A DNA stretch of 64,000 bases from Aquarana catesbeiana (lineage: Eukaryota > Chordata > Amphibia > Anura > Ranidae): positions 194,332,140 through 194,396,139 of the forward strand of contig NC_133324.1 in the NCBI RefSeq assembly GCF_042186555.1, written 5' to 3'. Position numbers and translations under genes: made by a program. Below the pieces are notes generated by a model. It did no database searches. It was given only the letters and a program-made list of their open reading frames with translations, and was not told the DNA's origin. Each line of letters begins with the position of its first letter. The first letter of the stretch is position 1. Below, one piece after another: positions 11,053 to 21,987 of the stretch.

Positions 11053-11689
11053 ACCCAAAATCTCTACTGGAGACGAGACTGAGGAATTATTTTCTCCTGC
11101 CTTAATGACATCATCTCAGCCTGAGCATAATCAATACTCTGTATTTTAGGATGTGATACTTTGATTGAAAAAAATTGCCATTATTATTTTTCCAAAAATG
11201 TCTATATTTCACATTAGAAACCCCTTTCTACCTGTTAAAAAGAATATATTGTTAGCTCAAAAGTAAATGATAACTCCATACCTGTCAGCTGAATACAGAA
11301 TATCTGTATTAGATTAATTGTATGGCACATAAAGGGCAATGCGTATTACTGAGCTGCTTAAAGGCTTCTGTTAGACCAATCACAACTAATGAAGAGGAAA
11401 GCTGCACCATATTTTTAGATGTCCAGAAATAGTCATGGGCTACAGCTTGGGCAGGGAACACCTAGTGCAGACCTGAGGAGCAAAGCATGAAAACAAAACA
11501 CAAACTGCCAAGCAACCAGCTGAACATGAGCTGAACATTTGGAACTGTGACAAACATAGTAGATTAGGCAGGGTAGGTATTGCCAAGATTCAGCATACTT
11601 TTCAGGTTACAATTTCAATAATGGACAAATCAGCAGTGAAATGGATTGGCTCTTACTTAATATTAGCAAATTCAGCTTAATGTGGCCTG
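11053..11689. other. No gene recognised
   Basis: This is AT-rich unique-looking DNA without open frames above background, terminal repeats or tandem structure that I could see. Confidence 0.35.
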
Positions 11690-11866
11690 CACACATGCGG
11701 AGGGAATAATGGCAAACTCAGAGGCGCTTTGTGGTGGTTTTTAACCCTTTCTCGGGGTGGTTTAACCCCCCGCTAGCGGCCAAATACCGACAGTAAAGCG
11801 CCGCTTACAATAGCTGCTCTTTACCGCCGACGCCGCCCCCGCCCCAGTGTGAAAGGGCCCTTAGGG
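11690..11866. repeat. GC-rich MITE-like repeat, second copy
   Basis: It shares CTAGCGGCCAAATA, GTAAAGCG and GTGTGAAAGGG...CTTAGG with the element at 1-239. No coding capacity. Confidence 0.5.
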
Positions 11867-11978
11867 TTACATGGAGCTGAGGATTTTCTGCGCAACTTTA
11901 AACTGCATGCCCTACCTTTTTTTGGTGTCTTCAAAAGCATATCAAGGAACAAAAAAATCTTGGATTAAGACACTGTTA

Positions 11979-12370
11979 TGCCGTGTACACACGAGCGGAC
12001 TTTCGACGGACTGAACTCCGAAGGACTTTCGACAGTTCTGACGCAACGGACTTGCCTACACACGATCACACCCTAAAGTCCGACTGATTCGTACGTGATG
12101 ACGTACGACCGGCTAGAATAAGGAAGTTCATAGCCAGTAGCCAATAGTTGCCCTTGCGTTGTTGTTCTTCCGTCGGACTAGCATACAGACAAACGGATGT
12201 TTCGACCGGACTCAAGTCCATCTGAAAGATTTGAAACATGTTCTATTTCTAAAGTCCGTCTGATTTTTCGACAGCAAAGGTCCGTTGAAGCCCACGCACG
12301 ATCGAATTGTCCGGCGGATTCGTTCCGTTGGACCTTTGCTGTCGATAAGTCCGGTCGTGTGTACACGGCA
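11979..12370. mobile_element. Harbinger-like MITE, TGCCGTGTACACACGA termini
   Basis: The 392-bp element has termini TGCCGTGTACACACGA and TCGTGTGTACACGGCA, flanked by TTA on both sides (11976-11978, 12371-12373). A 3-bp TTA/TAA duplication is typical of PIF/Harbinger elements. Related MITEs are at 34954, 35363 and 46463. The interior has AAGTCCG/CGGACTT words. Open frames at 12178-12427 are products of the repeat. Confidence 0.82.
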
Positions 12371-12469
12371 TTAGTATCCCACCTTTCTCAAGAATATGAT
12401 GTCTTCAGCAGTAATAACACACAGTAGCTTAATTCATAAATGTGTAAATCCAGTGGTCAGCAATCAGTG

Positions 12470-12760
12470 TCTCATGAGCCACATGCTGCTTTCACCATAG
12501 CTCTCAACTGTCCCTGATTTCGAGGGACTGTCCCCGATTTGGACCAAAGTTCCTCTGTCCCTCTTTGATCCTCATTTGTCTCGCATTCTGGTCTGATCTA
12601 TATAGTTGTCTATAAAATGCACTTTTTATCTTTCAAAAAGTGTTTCCCAGTGCTAAACCTTTGATCTAATTTCTAATTTGCTGCATTTGTACATTTCAAG
12701 AGCCAGCATAAAGTAATAGTAGGGGTAAAAAAAAGCACATGTGGGTTTAACTAATATATT
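12470..12760. repeat. Interspersed repeat with TCCCT-rich block
   Basis: The block CAACTGTCCCTGATTTCG is partly repeated in tandem (GGGACTGTCCCCGATTTGG), followed by a segment that looks like a common frog interspersed repeat. I cannot name it, and no second copy was found in this window. Confidence 0.3.
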
Positions 12761-13807
12761 TTGGTATAATTCTCCTTTAACCACTTCAGCCCCGGAAGGA
12801 TTTACCCCCTTTCTGACCAGAGCACTTTTTACAATTTGGCACTGCGTCGCTTTAACTGCTAATTACACGGTCATGCAATGCTGTACCCAAACAAAATTTG
12901 CGTCCTTTTCTTCCCACAAATAGAGCTTTGTTTTGATGGTATTTGATCACCTCTGCGGTTTTTATTTTTTGCGCTATAAACGGAAAAAGACCGAAAATTT
13001 TGAAAAAAAATGATATTTTCTACTTTTTGTTATAAAAAAAATCCAATAAACCCAATTTTTAATCATACATTTAGGCCAGAATGTATTCAACCACATGTCT
13101 TTGGTAAAAAAAATGTCAATAAGTGTAGATTTATTGGTTTGTGCAAAAGTTATAGCGTCTACAAACTAGGGTACATTTTCTGGAATTTACACAGCTTTTA
13201 GTTTATGACTGCCTATGTCATTTCTTGAGGTGCTAAAATGGCAGGGCAGTACAAACCCCCCCAAATGACCCCATTTTGGAAAGTAGACACCCAAAGGAAA
13301 TTGCTGAGAGGCATTTTGAGCCCATTGAATATTAATTTTTTTTGTCCCAAGTGATTGAATAATGACAAAAAAAAAATTACAAAAAGTCACTAAATGATAT
13401 ATTGCTCACACAGGCCATGGGCATATGTGGAATTGCACCCCAAAATATATTCAGCTGCTTCTCCTGAGTACGGGGATACCACATGTGTGGGACTTTTTGG
13501 GAGCCTAGCCGCGTACGGGGCCCCGAAAACCAATCACCGCCTTCAGGATTTCTAAGGGCGTAAATTTTTGATTTTACTCCTCACTACCTATCACAGTTTT
13601 GAAGGACATAAAATGCCCAGATGGCACAAACCCCCCCCCCCCCCCAAATGACCCCATTTTGGAAAGTAGACACCCCAAGCTATTTGCTTTGAGGCATGTT
13701 GAGTCCATGGATCCATGGAATATTTTATATTTTGACACAAGTTGCGGGACAAATTTTTTTTTTTGCACAAAATTGTCACTAAATGATATATTGCTCACAC
13801 AGGCCAT

Positions 13808-14410
13808 GGACTGCTTCTCCTGAGTATGGGGATACCACATGTGTGGGACTTTTTGGGAGCCTAGCCGCGTACGGGGCCCCAAAAACCAATCACCGCCTTC
13901 AGGATTTCTAAGGGTGTAAATTTTTGATTTCACTCTTCACTGTCTATCACAGTTTCTGAGGCCATGGAATGCCCAGGTGGCACAACCCCCCCCCCCCCAA
14001 ATGACCACATTTTGGAAAGTAGACACCCCAAGCTATTTGCTGAGAGGCGTGGTGAGTATTTTGCAGCTCTCATTTGTTTTTGAAAATGAAGAAAGACAAG
14101 AAAAAAATTTTTTTTTTTCTTTTTTCAATTTTCAAAACTTTGTGACAAAAAGTGAGGTCTGCAAAATACTCACTATACCTCTCAGCAAATAGCTTGGGGT
14201 GTCTACTTTCCAAAATGGGGTCATTTGGGGGGATTTGGTGCCACCTGGCCATTCCATGGCCTCCGAAACTGTGATAGGCAGTGAAGAGTGAAATCAAAAA
14301 TTTACGCCCTTAGAAAGCCTGAAGGCGGTGCTTGGTTTTCGGGGTCCCGTATGCGGCTAGGCTCCCAAAAAGTCTCACACATGTGGTATCCCCGTACTCA
14401 GGAGAAGCAA
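13808..14410. repeat. 600-bp imperfect palindrome inside element C
   Basis: The left arm (about 13808-14071) and right arm (about 14157-14410) are inverted copies: GGGGATACCACATGTGTGGG, AGCCTAGCCGCGTACGGGG, ATCACCGCCTTCAGGA, CATTTTGGAAAGTAGACACC and GTGAGTATTTTGCAG all recur reversed. The loop is A/T-rich (14072-14156). A further direct copy of the left arm occupies 13430-13700, so the left side is also tandemly duplicated. Confidence 0.85.
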
Positions 14411-14679
14411 CAGAATGTATTTTGGGGTGTAATTTCACATATTCCCATGGCATGTTTGAGCAATATATCATTTAGTGACAACTTTGTGCAAAAAAAAAAA
14501 ATTTGTCTCTTTCCCGCAACTTGTGTCACAATATAAAATATTCCATGGACTTGACATGCCTCTCAGCAAATGGGGTGTCTACTTTCCAAAATGGGGTTAT
14601 TTGGAGGGGAGTTGAACTGTCCTGGCATTTTATGCACAACATTTAGAAGCTTATGTCACACATCACATACTCTTCTAAC

Positions 14680-15175
14680 CACTTGAACAAAGCCCTTTCT
14701 GACACTTTTTGTTTACATGAAAAAAAATTTTTTTTTTGCAAGAAAATTACTTTGAACCCCCAAACATTATATATTTTTTTTTAAAGCAAATGCCCTGTAG
14801 ATTAAAGTGGTGGGTGTTTCATTTTTTTTTTTTTTTTTCACACAGTATTTGCGCAGCGATTTTTCAAACGCATTTTTTTGGGGAAAAAACACACTTTTTA
14901 AAATTTTTATGCACTAAAACACACTATATTGCCCAAATGTTTGATGAAATAAAAAAGATGATCTTAGGCCGAGTACATGGATACCAAACATGACATGCTT
15001 TAAAATTGTGCACAAACGTGCAGTGGCAACAAAATAAATACATTTTTAAAAGCCTTTAAAAACCTTTACAGGTTACCACTTTAGATTTACAGAGGAGATC
15101 TACTGCTAAAATTACTGCCCTCAATCTGACCTTTGCGGTGATACCTCACATGCATGGTGCAATTGCTGTTTACAT
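14680..15175. repeat. Interspersed repeat shared with 38838 and 40964
   Basis: Shared words include AGAAAATTACTTTGAAC, CCAAACATTATATA, ACACAGTATTTGC, ATACCAAACATGACATGC, TTACAGGTTACCA, GAGGAGATCTA and ATACCTCACATG. The copy at 40964 starts at TTAAGGACCGGGCC, suggesting that the repeat derives from the left half of a TTAA-type element. Confidence 0.6.
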
Positions 15176-16190
15176 TTGACGCCAGACCGACGCTTGTGTT
15201 CGCCTTAGCGCGAGAGCAGGGGGGGGCAGGGGTGCTGTTTTTTTTTCTTTATTATTTTTTTGCTTTTTTATCTTATTTTTAAACTGTTCCTTTCATATTT
15301 TTTTTTAAATCATTTTTATTGTTATCTCAGGGAATGTAAATATCTCCTATGATAGCAATAGGTAGTGACAGGTACTCTTTTTTGAAAAAATTGGGGTCTA
15401 TTAGACCCTAGATCTCTCCTCTGCCCTCAAAGCTTCTGACCACACCAAGATCGGTGTGATAAAGTGCTTTCCCAATGGCGCTGTTTACATCCGGCGAAAT
15501 CGAAGTCATGAAATGCTCTTAGCTTCTGGTTTCTTAGGCCATAGAGATGTTTGGAGCCACTCTGGTTTCTGATCAGCTCTATGGTTAGCTGGCTGAATCA
15601 CCGGCTGCATTCTCAGGTTCCCTGTTGAGGCAGGAGATCCAGAGGAAAACACAGAAGATGGTGGGGGGGGGGGGGCATTCCCTCCCACTGCTTGTAAAAG
15701 CAGTCTAGAGGCTAATTAGCCACTAGGATTGCTTTTACATGAAAGCCGACCGCTGGCTGAAAAGAATGATACCAAGATGATACCTAAACCTGCAGGCATC
15801 ATTCTGGTATAACCACTCAAAGTCGTGAATGGCGTACCTGAAAACAAAAAAATGGTTAACAATAAAGCACAGTAAACAGTAAAGTATAAAAAATTGCATA
15901 CCTGAAAAGCAAACATGATAAAACATAATAACAATAAAACATTGCAGAATAGAATACAGTAAAAAAAGAGCAGAACAATAGAGAGATAATAGAGAAAGAG
16001 AGAACAATAAAATGACAACTATTTTTTAAAATTTTATATTGTTTTTTGCTTTTTTTTTTTACACTTTTTTTTGTAACTGTAACTTTTATAACTGTAACCG
16101 ATTCCAGGTTCGGGTCTCTCAAAATGCGATGGCATCTTGGGAGACCCTGTGAAAGTGTGCCTAGTCTGTGAAATGCTGTACGCTACGCTA

Positions 16191-16561
16191 ATACTCAACT
16201 AGTGAATGGTAGCGTTCAAAACATTCACCAATGCAAAGACCAGGATTGTCAGGACAGGAGGGACAATAATAGCGGGTGTCACGCCTATATCCGCGCTTGC
16301 TGCAGACACGACATCTTTTTTGGGGGGCTCGTTGGGTAGGGGTACTTGGGAGGACATAAAGAAAATGCCTCTCATGCAGCTGACTGCATTTGGTTGGGGA
16401 TGTGAATGGGGGAAGTATGGGTGCTGCAGAAGTGGTGGGTTCCAATTAGGATTGGCGAATGCAGCAGGAAGGGCATTATGGGCACGACGGACCTGTTTGT
16501 CTTCTTCTTGGTGGCAGCGGGACACTACTTGTGCTTGCCACCTCACCTGCTTGAACTGCAC
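16191..16561 (-). pseudogene. piggyBac transposase C-terminal remnant
   Basis: The minus strand from about 16380 to 16191 reads RCRVCSKRGYRRDTRYYCPS followed by CPDNPGLCIGECFERYHS. This cysteine/histidine-rich pattern (CxxC, then CxxC, C, C, H) is the zinc-binding C-terminal domain found on many piggyBac transposases. The preceding segment (PTQRAPQK) is the usual linker. Upstream, the frame is interrupted and resembles the N-terminal region (RRAHNALP, PPFTSPTKC) of the copy at 24706-24948. The DDD catalytic core that should lie between is absent. It reads as a deletion derivative joining N-terminal and C-terminal parts. Confidence 0.78.
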
Positions 16562-16640
16562 TTATGGGACTCGCCACGTCACCAAGTGTTACTGCAATGC
16601 TGGTTTGACTACGACCGGGGTGTACTAGGCCACTGGTGCT

Positions 16641-17705
16641 TGCCAGTTCACCAAAACACTACCAAAAAAACTGTTAGCAATCGCAGGGATCAGGCCTGAC
16701 TCTGCGAACGCTGCAGTTATGTGTTTAGTGTTTTGTAAGTGTCAGTGATCGATCGATACTGCACTTGGGTGGGCTGGGCCGGGCGGAGGGGCAAAACGCA
16801 GGTGCTAGCAAGTATCTGGGCTGATCCCGCTAACACTGAGTTTTTGGGAACCCTAAACTGTTGGGGACGCTAGTACAGATCTGATCAGATCAAATATTGA
16901 TCCGTTCAGATACTATACCACTAAGGGAGGTGTACGGTGCGTGCGTGGGTGTTAGCAGTACTGGCACTAACCTGACGCTGCCTGGGGCTGGTGCTTGCCA
17001 GTTCACCAAAACGCTACCAAAAAAACTGTTAGCGATCGCAGGGATCAGGCCTGACTCTGCAAACGCTGCAGTTATGCGTTTAGTGTTTTGTAAATGACAG
17101 TGATCGATCGATACTGCACTTGGGTGGGCTGGGCCGGGCGGAGGGGCAAAACGCAGGTGCTAGCAGGTATCTGGGCTGATCCCGCTAACACTGAGTTTTT
17201 GGGAACCCTAAACTGCTGGGGACGCTAGTATAGATCTGATCGGATCAGATATTGATCCATTCAGATACTATACCACTAAGGGAGGTGTACAGTGCGTGCG
17301 TGGGTGTTAGCGATACTGGCGCTAACCTGACGCTGCTTGGGGCTGGTGCTTGCCAGTTCACCAAAATGCTACCAAAAAAACTGTTAGCGATCGCAGGGAT
17401 CAGGCCTGACTCTGCAAACGCTGCAGTTATGCGTTTAGTGTTTTGTAAGTGACAGTGATCGATCAGTACTGCACTTGGGTGGGCTGGGCTGGGCGGAGGG
17501 GCAAAACGCAGGTGCTAGCAGGTATCTGGGCTGATCCTGCTAACACTGCATTTTTGGGAACCCTAAACTGCTGGGGACGCTAGTATAGATCTGATCGGAT
17601 CAGATATTGATCCGTTCAGATACTATACCACTAAGGGAGCGTTTGCTGCGTGCGTGGGTGTTAACGGTACTGGCGCTAATCTGACACTGCCTGGGGTGAC
17701 GCATA
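16641..17705. repeat. Three 355-bp tandem repeats in element C
   Basis: The word TGCCAGTTCACCAAAA recurs at 16641, 16996 and 17351, an exact period of 355 bp. Each unit runs through GATCAGGCCTGACTCTGC, GTGATCGATCG, GGCAAAACGCAGGTGCTAGC, ATCTGATC(A/G)GATCA and CACTAAGGGAGG. Copies differ by only a few substitutions. Element D has a single copy of the unit at about 25370-25720, so the array arose in the lineage of C. Confidence 0.93.
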
Positions 17706-18242
17706 TTACCGCCGGGCGATCAGGGGGCTAAACCTTTATTCGGTAATAAACGGCGGGTGCCCTGACACTATAAAAAATAAACGAACTAACCAGCGTCACC
17801 CGTAACGGTTATACGGTGATCAGTGGTGAAAGGGTTAACTAGGGGGCAATCAAGGGGTTAAAACATTTATTAGGTAGTATATGGGGGTCCCTGACGCTAT
17901 AAAACGCTGACGGCGAACCTAAATATTTACCTCCCTAACTAGCGTCACCAGTGACACTAATACAGCGATCAGAAAAATGATCGCTTATTGACACTGGCGA
18001 CGGGGGTAATCAAGGGGTTAAAACTTTATTAGGGGGGTTAGGGGGGTATCCTAGACCTAAAGGGGGCTAACACTAACTGCCCTACCACACTAACTGTCAC
18101 AAACTGACACCAATGCAGTAATCAGAAAAAAAAAACTGCTTGGTGTCAGTGTGACGGGGGGGGGGGGGGTCGGGGGGTAAAGGGGGGTGTATTGTGTGGC
18201 ATGTTCTACTGTGTGTGTGTGTTTTACACTCACATTGCAGTC

Positions 18243-18332
18243 TTCTCTCCTCGGCGCCGGAACGGAAAATACCGAGCCGAGGAGAGATTACATCATTTCC
18301 TCTGCCTCTGTGTACTATACAGAGGCAGGGGA
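18243..18332. repeat. Paired stem-loops near right end of element C
   Basis: The first stem is TCTCCTCGGC with its complement GCCGAGGAGA (18243-18286). The second is CCTCTGCCTCTGT with ACAGAGGCAGGGG (18299-18332). Elements A and D carry stem-loops at the corresponding place with different sequence. They are structure in a non-coding end rather than a gene. Confidence 0.6.
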
Positions 18333-19038
18333 ATGATCTCATTGGCTGGGAGGGATCACGAGGGGGGGCCACGAATGGATTGCCTCCCCCTCATCTCTGA
18401 ACGCTCCCAGTCAGAAGCCGACCGCCTTGGGCACCGGGGGGGTCCGATCAGCGGCAAGCAATCCCCCGCCCGCGGCAAGCAATCAGGTACCAGGTATGTG
18501 ATTTTGCCTGCCCGTGCCATTCTGCCGCAGTATATCTGCGTTAGGCGGTCGACAACTGGTTAATGATGTGTGGCAGGGAGTGTGTCCTGTGCCCACATAC
18601 TTTTGCTAATAGGCATACGTCCCAACCATCTCAAAAGGTTGGGAGGTATGCTTTCAGTACTTTAGATTTTACTATAAAAAAAGTTTGATTTATGTAGCCC
18701 CTTGTCTTAAACAGGGGCTACAGCAAGTTCAGCTGTGCTAGGTTGTAGTTGACCTGGCTGATTTGTAGTCTTTGGGTTTTTTCCTAAGCCTGGTGTGGCT
18801 GTGGTTCCTCCCTTCTGTCAGTAGGTGGCACTGTTACCTTTGACATTAGTATGATGAACTACAGTAAATCTAGGTTATGAATATGCATACTTTTCTCAGC
18901 CAGTCAGTAGGAGTTTCATGGCCACTGTTGCATGCTGGGAGAGTGTATATATATATTTGGGAGGTGATGTGATCAGGGTCTTCCCACCCAGACCGTGGTC
19001 TGGTGTGGATGTGTGAGGAACAGTTGCGTTGTCTCTGG

Positions 19039-20312
19039 AGTAATTTCCTTTTTAATGCATGCTAATATTCTGCTAGCTTTGCTTGCTGCAGCTTGGTGTT
19101 GCATGCCATTGCTGAGTCGGTGATTTACTAGGACCCCCAGATCCTTCTTCATCCTGTCTTCCCCAGAGGGTCTCCCCCTAGCAAGTAACTTCCATTACAA
19201 TTTTCAGCACCCAAGTGCATTACTCTACATTTTTCAACATTAAACCTCATTTGCCATGTAGTTGCCCAGCCCATTATTTTATTGAGGTCCTCTTCTAAAG
19301 TTTCTATATCTTGCTGTGAAGTTATTTCCCTACTTAGCTTTGAGTTGTCAGCAAATACAGAAATTGAGCTATTTACTGTATACCAACCTTTATATCATTT
19401 ATGACAAAATTAAACAGAATTGGTCCCAGGACAGAACCTTGGGGTACCCTGCTTACCACTCCAGACCAATCTGAGTATTCACTATTTATCACCACCCTCT
19501 GGACACGCCCCTGTAACCATTTTTTTAATCCATGTACAGACCCTATGGTTCACGCTTACAGACCTCAGTTCGTGAATTAAGCATCTATGGGGAACTGTAT
19601 TAAATGCTTTTGCAAAATTTAGATACACCACAGGCCTTCCCCTATCTAGACGGCAGCTCACTTGCTTATAGAATGTCAATAGATTGGTTTGGCAAGAATG
19701 ACCTTTCATAAATCCATGCTGATTACTACTAATGATACTGTTTTCATCAGCAAATTCTTGGATATAGTCCCTTATCATCCTCTCCAATAGTTTACATACT
19801 ATCAATGTTAGACTGACTGGTCTGTAGTTCCCAGGTAAAGGTTTCAGACCTTCTTTTGAATAATGGTACCACGTTGGCCCTTCGCCAATCAGCTGGTACC
19901 ATTCCTGTTAGTATGCTGTCCATAAAAATTAGGAATAGCGGTCCGGCTATAACCCGACTGATAAGACATCTGGTCCTGATGATTTATTTGTGTTAAGCTT
20001 TCAGGTCTTTTCTGGACCCTGGCATCTGTTAGCCACAAGGTTACATCCTGTGACGTGTTACTAACAACACAGTTGTTGTTTTACCCCTCCTTTTCCTGTG
20101 TAAAAACTGAGTTGAAGAAAGCGTTTAGTACAGTTGCCTTCTCCTTGTCATTTGTAACCAACTTCTCGTCATCATCCTTTTATGGGGCCAATATGCTCTG
20201 ACCTCGTTTTTTTTTTACTGTTGATATATCAAAACATTTCTGCCCTTCGTGGTCTATTTTAGCTGCCCTGATTGCATTCTTACATTTCTTATTGCATTCC
20301 TTGTAGAGTTGT
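19039..20312 (-). mobile_element. CR1-like LINE fragment
   Basis: On the minus strand this is part of a non-LTR reverse transcriptase and its flanks. The plus-strand signature TTTAATGCATGCTAATATTC, CCATTGCTGAG, TTTGCCATGTAGTTGCCCA, GGGGTACCC and TGATTACTACTAATGATAC is typical of tetrapod CR1-type LINEs. A smaller diverged relative is at 37136-37345. It is truncated at both ends. Confidence 0.72.
19482..19805 (-). pseudogene. CR1/Jockey-type reverse transcriptase fragment
   Basis: The translation contains SSNQHGFMKGHSCQTNLLTF, the conserved QHGF-KG-SC-TNLL block of CR1/Jockey-type reverse transcriptases. It is followed by RPVVYLNFAKAFNTVPHRCL, the palm motif containing the first catalytic Asp. 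Here the family's YLDFQKAFD pattern is YLNFAKAFN, so the catalytic Asp is Asn. The second catalytic motif (YADD) lies outside this frame and no intact version was seen. Length is about a third of an RT domain. Dead fragment. Confidence 0.82.
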
Positions 20313-20734
20313 AGAGTTCTGAGATGAAGTACCTAAGGTTACTCTTCCAGGGACTTTGGGAAAGCATCAAGACGGACTCATCCAAAGGATCCCTGCACAG
20401 TGCTGTGAGTTTTTGGTTACCGTAGGAGACAGCCAGACATAGGTACAGAACAATGGGCGTAGGCCGAAGGCTGTTGTTCTGTATTGCTGTCTACCTGGCT
20501 GTTTTTGTCTTTGTTTTTTGTCTTTAAAGTCTGTTTGACTACTGTCCTAGGGTGTCCTGTGCCCTAACCCTTTTTGTTGTTGTGAACAATAAACTCACTG
20601 TTAACAATAAACTCACTGTTCAACCTAAAAGTGACTAATGCCTATTTTTCTGCAACCGTTCACACCCACCGTGTCTAGGAACCAGCACCCTGAGGTGAAA
20701 TGTCAGCCCGGGGGGTCAGCACATGAACAACATC

Positions 20735-20849
20735 ACATTGCTTATTTTATCTTTTCCTTTTTAATGTATCTTTATTTTCATTTGTGTTTGATTATAATAT
20801 TTTGTAATTTTCTTGGATATTAATAAAAATTTCATTGAAAAAAAAAAAG
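20735..20849 (+). repeat. Retroposon 3' tail with poly-A
   Basis: T-rich DNA leads into ATTAATAAAAATTTCATTG and then 11 A. The polyadenylation signal followed by poly-A suggests the 3' end of a LINE- or mRNA-derived insertion. Too short to assign. Confidence 0.3.
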
Positions 20850-21570
20850 TGTTATTCCGGTAACACATACCCAGCAAGTGACTTGTCATTCACCTGCTCC
20901 AAAATGTTTTGCCCAATAAGGCCTAATCATGAAAACAGAAGCTATATACTCTACCTCAGTGTTCAGCTCTATTGCAAGGCAAAAAAAATGGTATCCTATA
21001 AAATGCTATAGCAGGTACAAGCAACTTGAAATTTTTTTGGCTGTGTCCCAATGTGGAGATTTCGCTTTACTTCCTGTCCTGAAACATGAAAATTATTTTA
21101 AAGTGAAGGTAACCCCCTCTTGTTTATCCTGGATTCAAACTTTTCCATGTGCATTGCAGTGTGGGTGGCAATCCGAATGCGTAGGTGTGAATGGGTCCAT
21201 ATAGTTCTATTTTTATGCAGGAACAGGCATGAATTCTGCTGCATGAATAAGGACAAGTGTTATTAGGTCCTTGGACAGTTGTCACTGGAATAGGTGTCCT
21301 CAATGGAAGTTTTACTCCGTATTTCTGTTTTGGTGAAAACTAAGAAATGTGAGGTTTTCCTTCCTTGCAGTCCTGGTGTTCTCATGGGTCACCAGAACAA
21401 ATAGAAAATCTCCCTAGTTGAGATCACAGACAACAACACATATTTGACAGAGGTTCTAACCTCTCCCCACTCTAAAACAAAGAAACTTTCACTTTATGGA
21501 AACACTTTTAAAAAGGTTGTTATAACCCAGATATTTGCTGTGCGCTCACCAATACAAATGTGTATTCAAA

Positions 21571-21782
21571 AATGATATATCCATGTTGCAGCTGTGACAC
21601 GGATACGTGTTCCTACATCAATCAAACTCAAAACCAAATACAAAGTGCAGTGACTAATCACAGCAGATCACATGACAGTTGTAAACAATGAATGGATAAA
21701 ATTATATATCCATGTTGCAGCTGTAACATTGATAGGTGTTCCTACATCAATCAAACTCAAAACCGAATACAAAGTGCAGTGC
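21571..21782. repeat. Two direct copies of an ~85-bp segment
   Basis: ATATCCATGTTGCAGCTGT through CATCAATCAAACTCAAAACC and ATACAAAGTGCAGT occurs at about 21578-21653 and again at about 21705-21782, with a few differences. Between them is CACAGCAGATCACATGACAG plus TTGTAAACAATGAATGG, matching 22197-22232 in the neighbouring TTAA element. Confidence 0.85.
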
Positions 21783-21987
21783 AGGTGTCTTTCCCTTTGA
21801 CAAAGTAGCAGTGGTGTAACGAAACGCATGGCCAGATGATGTCAGCAGGCCGCAGAGTGACTAGAAGAGAGGTTTTGTATACATGTAACCAATGCTAAAC
21901 CTTGTTTTATATATCTAAATGCAATAGTGTTTGTTGGTGCCTTTAAGGTCCCTTCCTCCTCCCAGTTTGTTCTTTGTAATGTATTCC

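Larger units (their letters stand above)
12777..18563 (-). mobile_element. piggyBac-type element C (5.8 kb) with transposase remnant
   Basis: TTAA at both ends (12777-12780, 18560-18563) and the left terminus CCACTTCAGCCCCGGAAGG place it with elements A, B and D. It carries a large palindrome (13808-14410), a minus-strand transposase C-terminal remnant (16191-16561) and three 355-bp tandem units (16641-17705). The right end (CCGTGCCATTCTGCCGCAGT) matches element B. The catalytic core of the transposase is missing, so it is a deleted copy. An alternative is two neighbouring TTAA elements whose inner ends were lost. Confidence 0.75.
18695..20620 (+). repeat. Possible LTR interrupted by a CR1-like fragment
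   Basis: The left part starts TGTAGCCCCTTGTC and includes a TATATATATA box (about 18946) followed by CCCACCCAGACC. After the LINE fragment, the right part (20313-20620) runs through TTACCGTAGGAGACAGCC to two AATAAACTCAC signals. TATA then AATAAA in order is what an LTR would show. No second LTR, primer-binding site or target duplication was found, so this remains a suggestion. Confidence 0.3.

Noticed and set aside
15716..16018. Hydrophobic minus-strand frames that look like membrane segments
   Set aside because: They derive from A-rich DNA (AATAAAAC-like words) and overlap in two frames with equal appearance; the region is transposon interior.
16206..16628. 140-residue plus-strand frame opposite the piggyBac remnant
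   Set aside because: It is the complement of the Cys-rich transposase tail, which has clear family motifs on the minus strand.
18192..18563. 123-residue plus-strand frame at the end of element C
   Set aside because: It lies in the non-coding right end of a TTAA element, across GT and G runs and two stem-loops.
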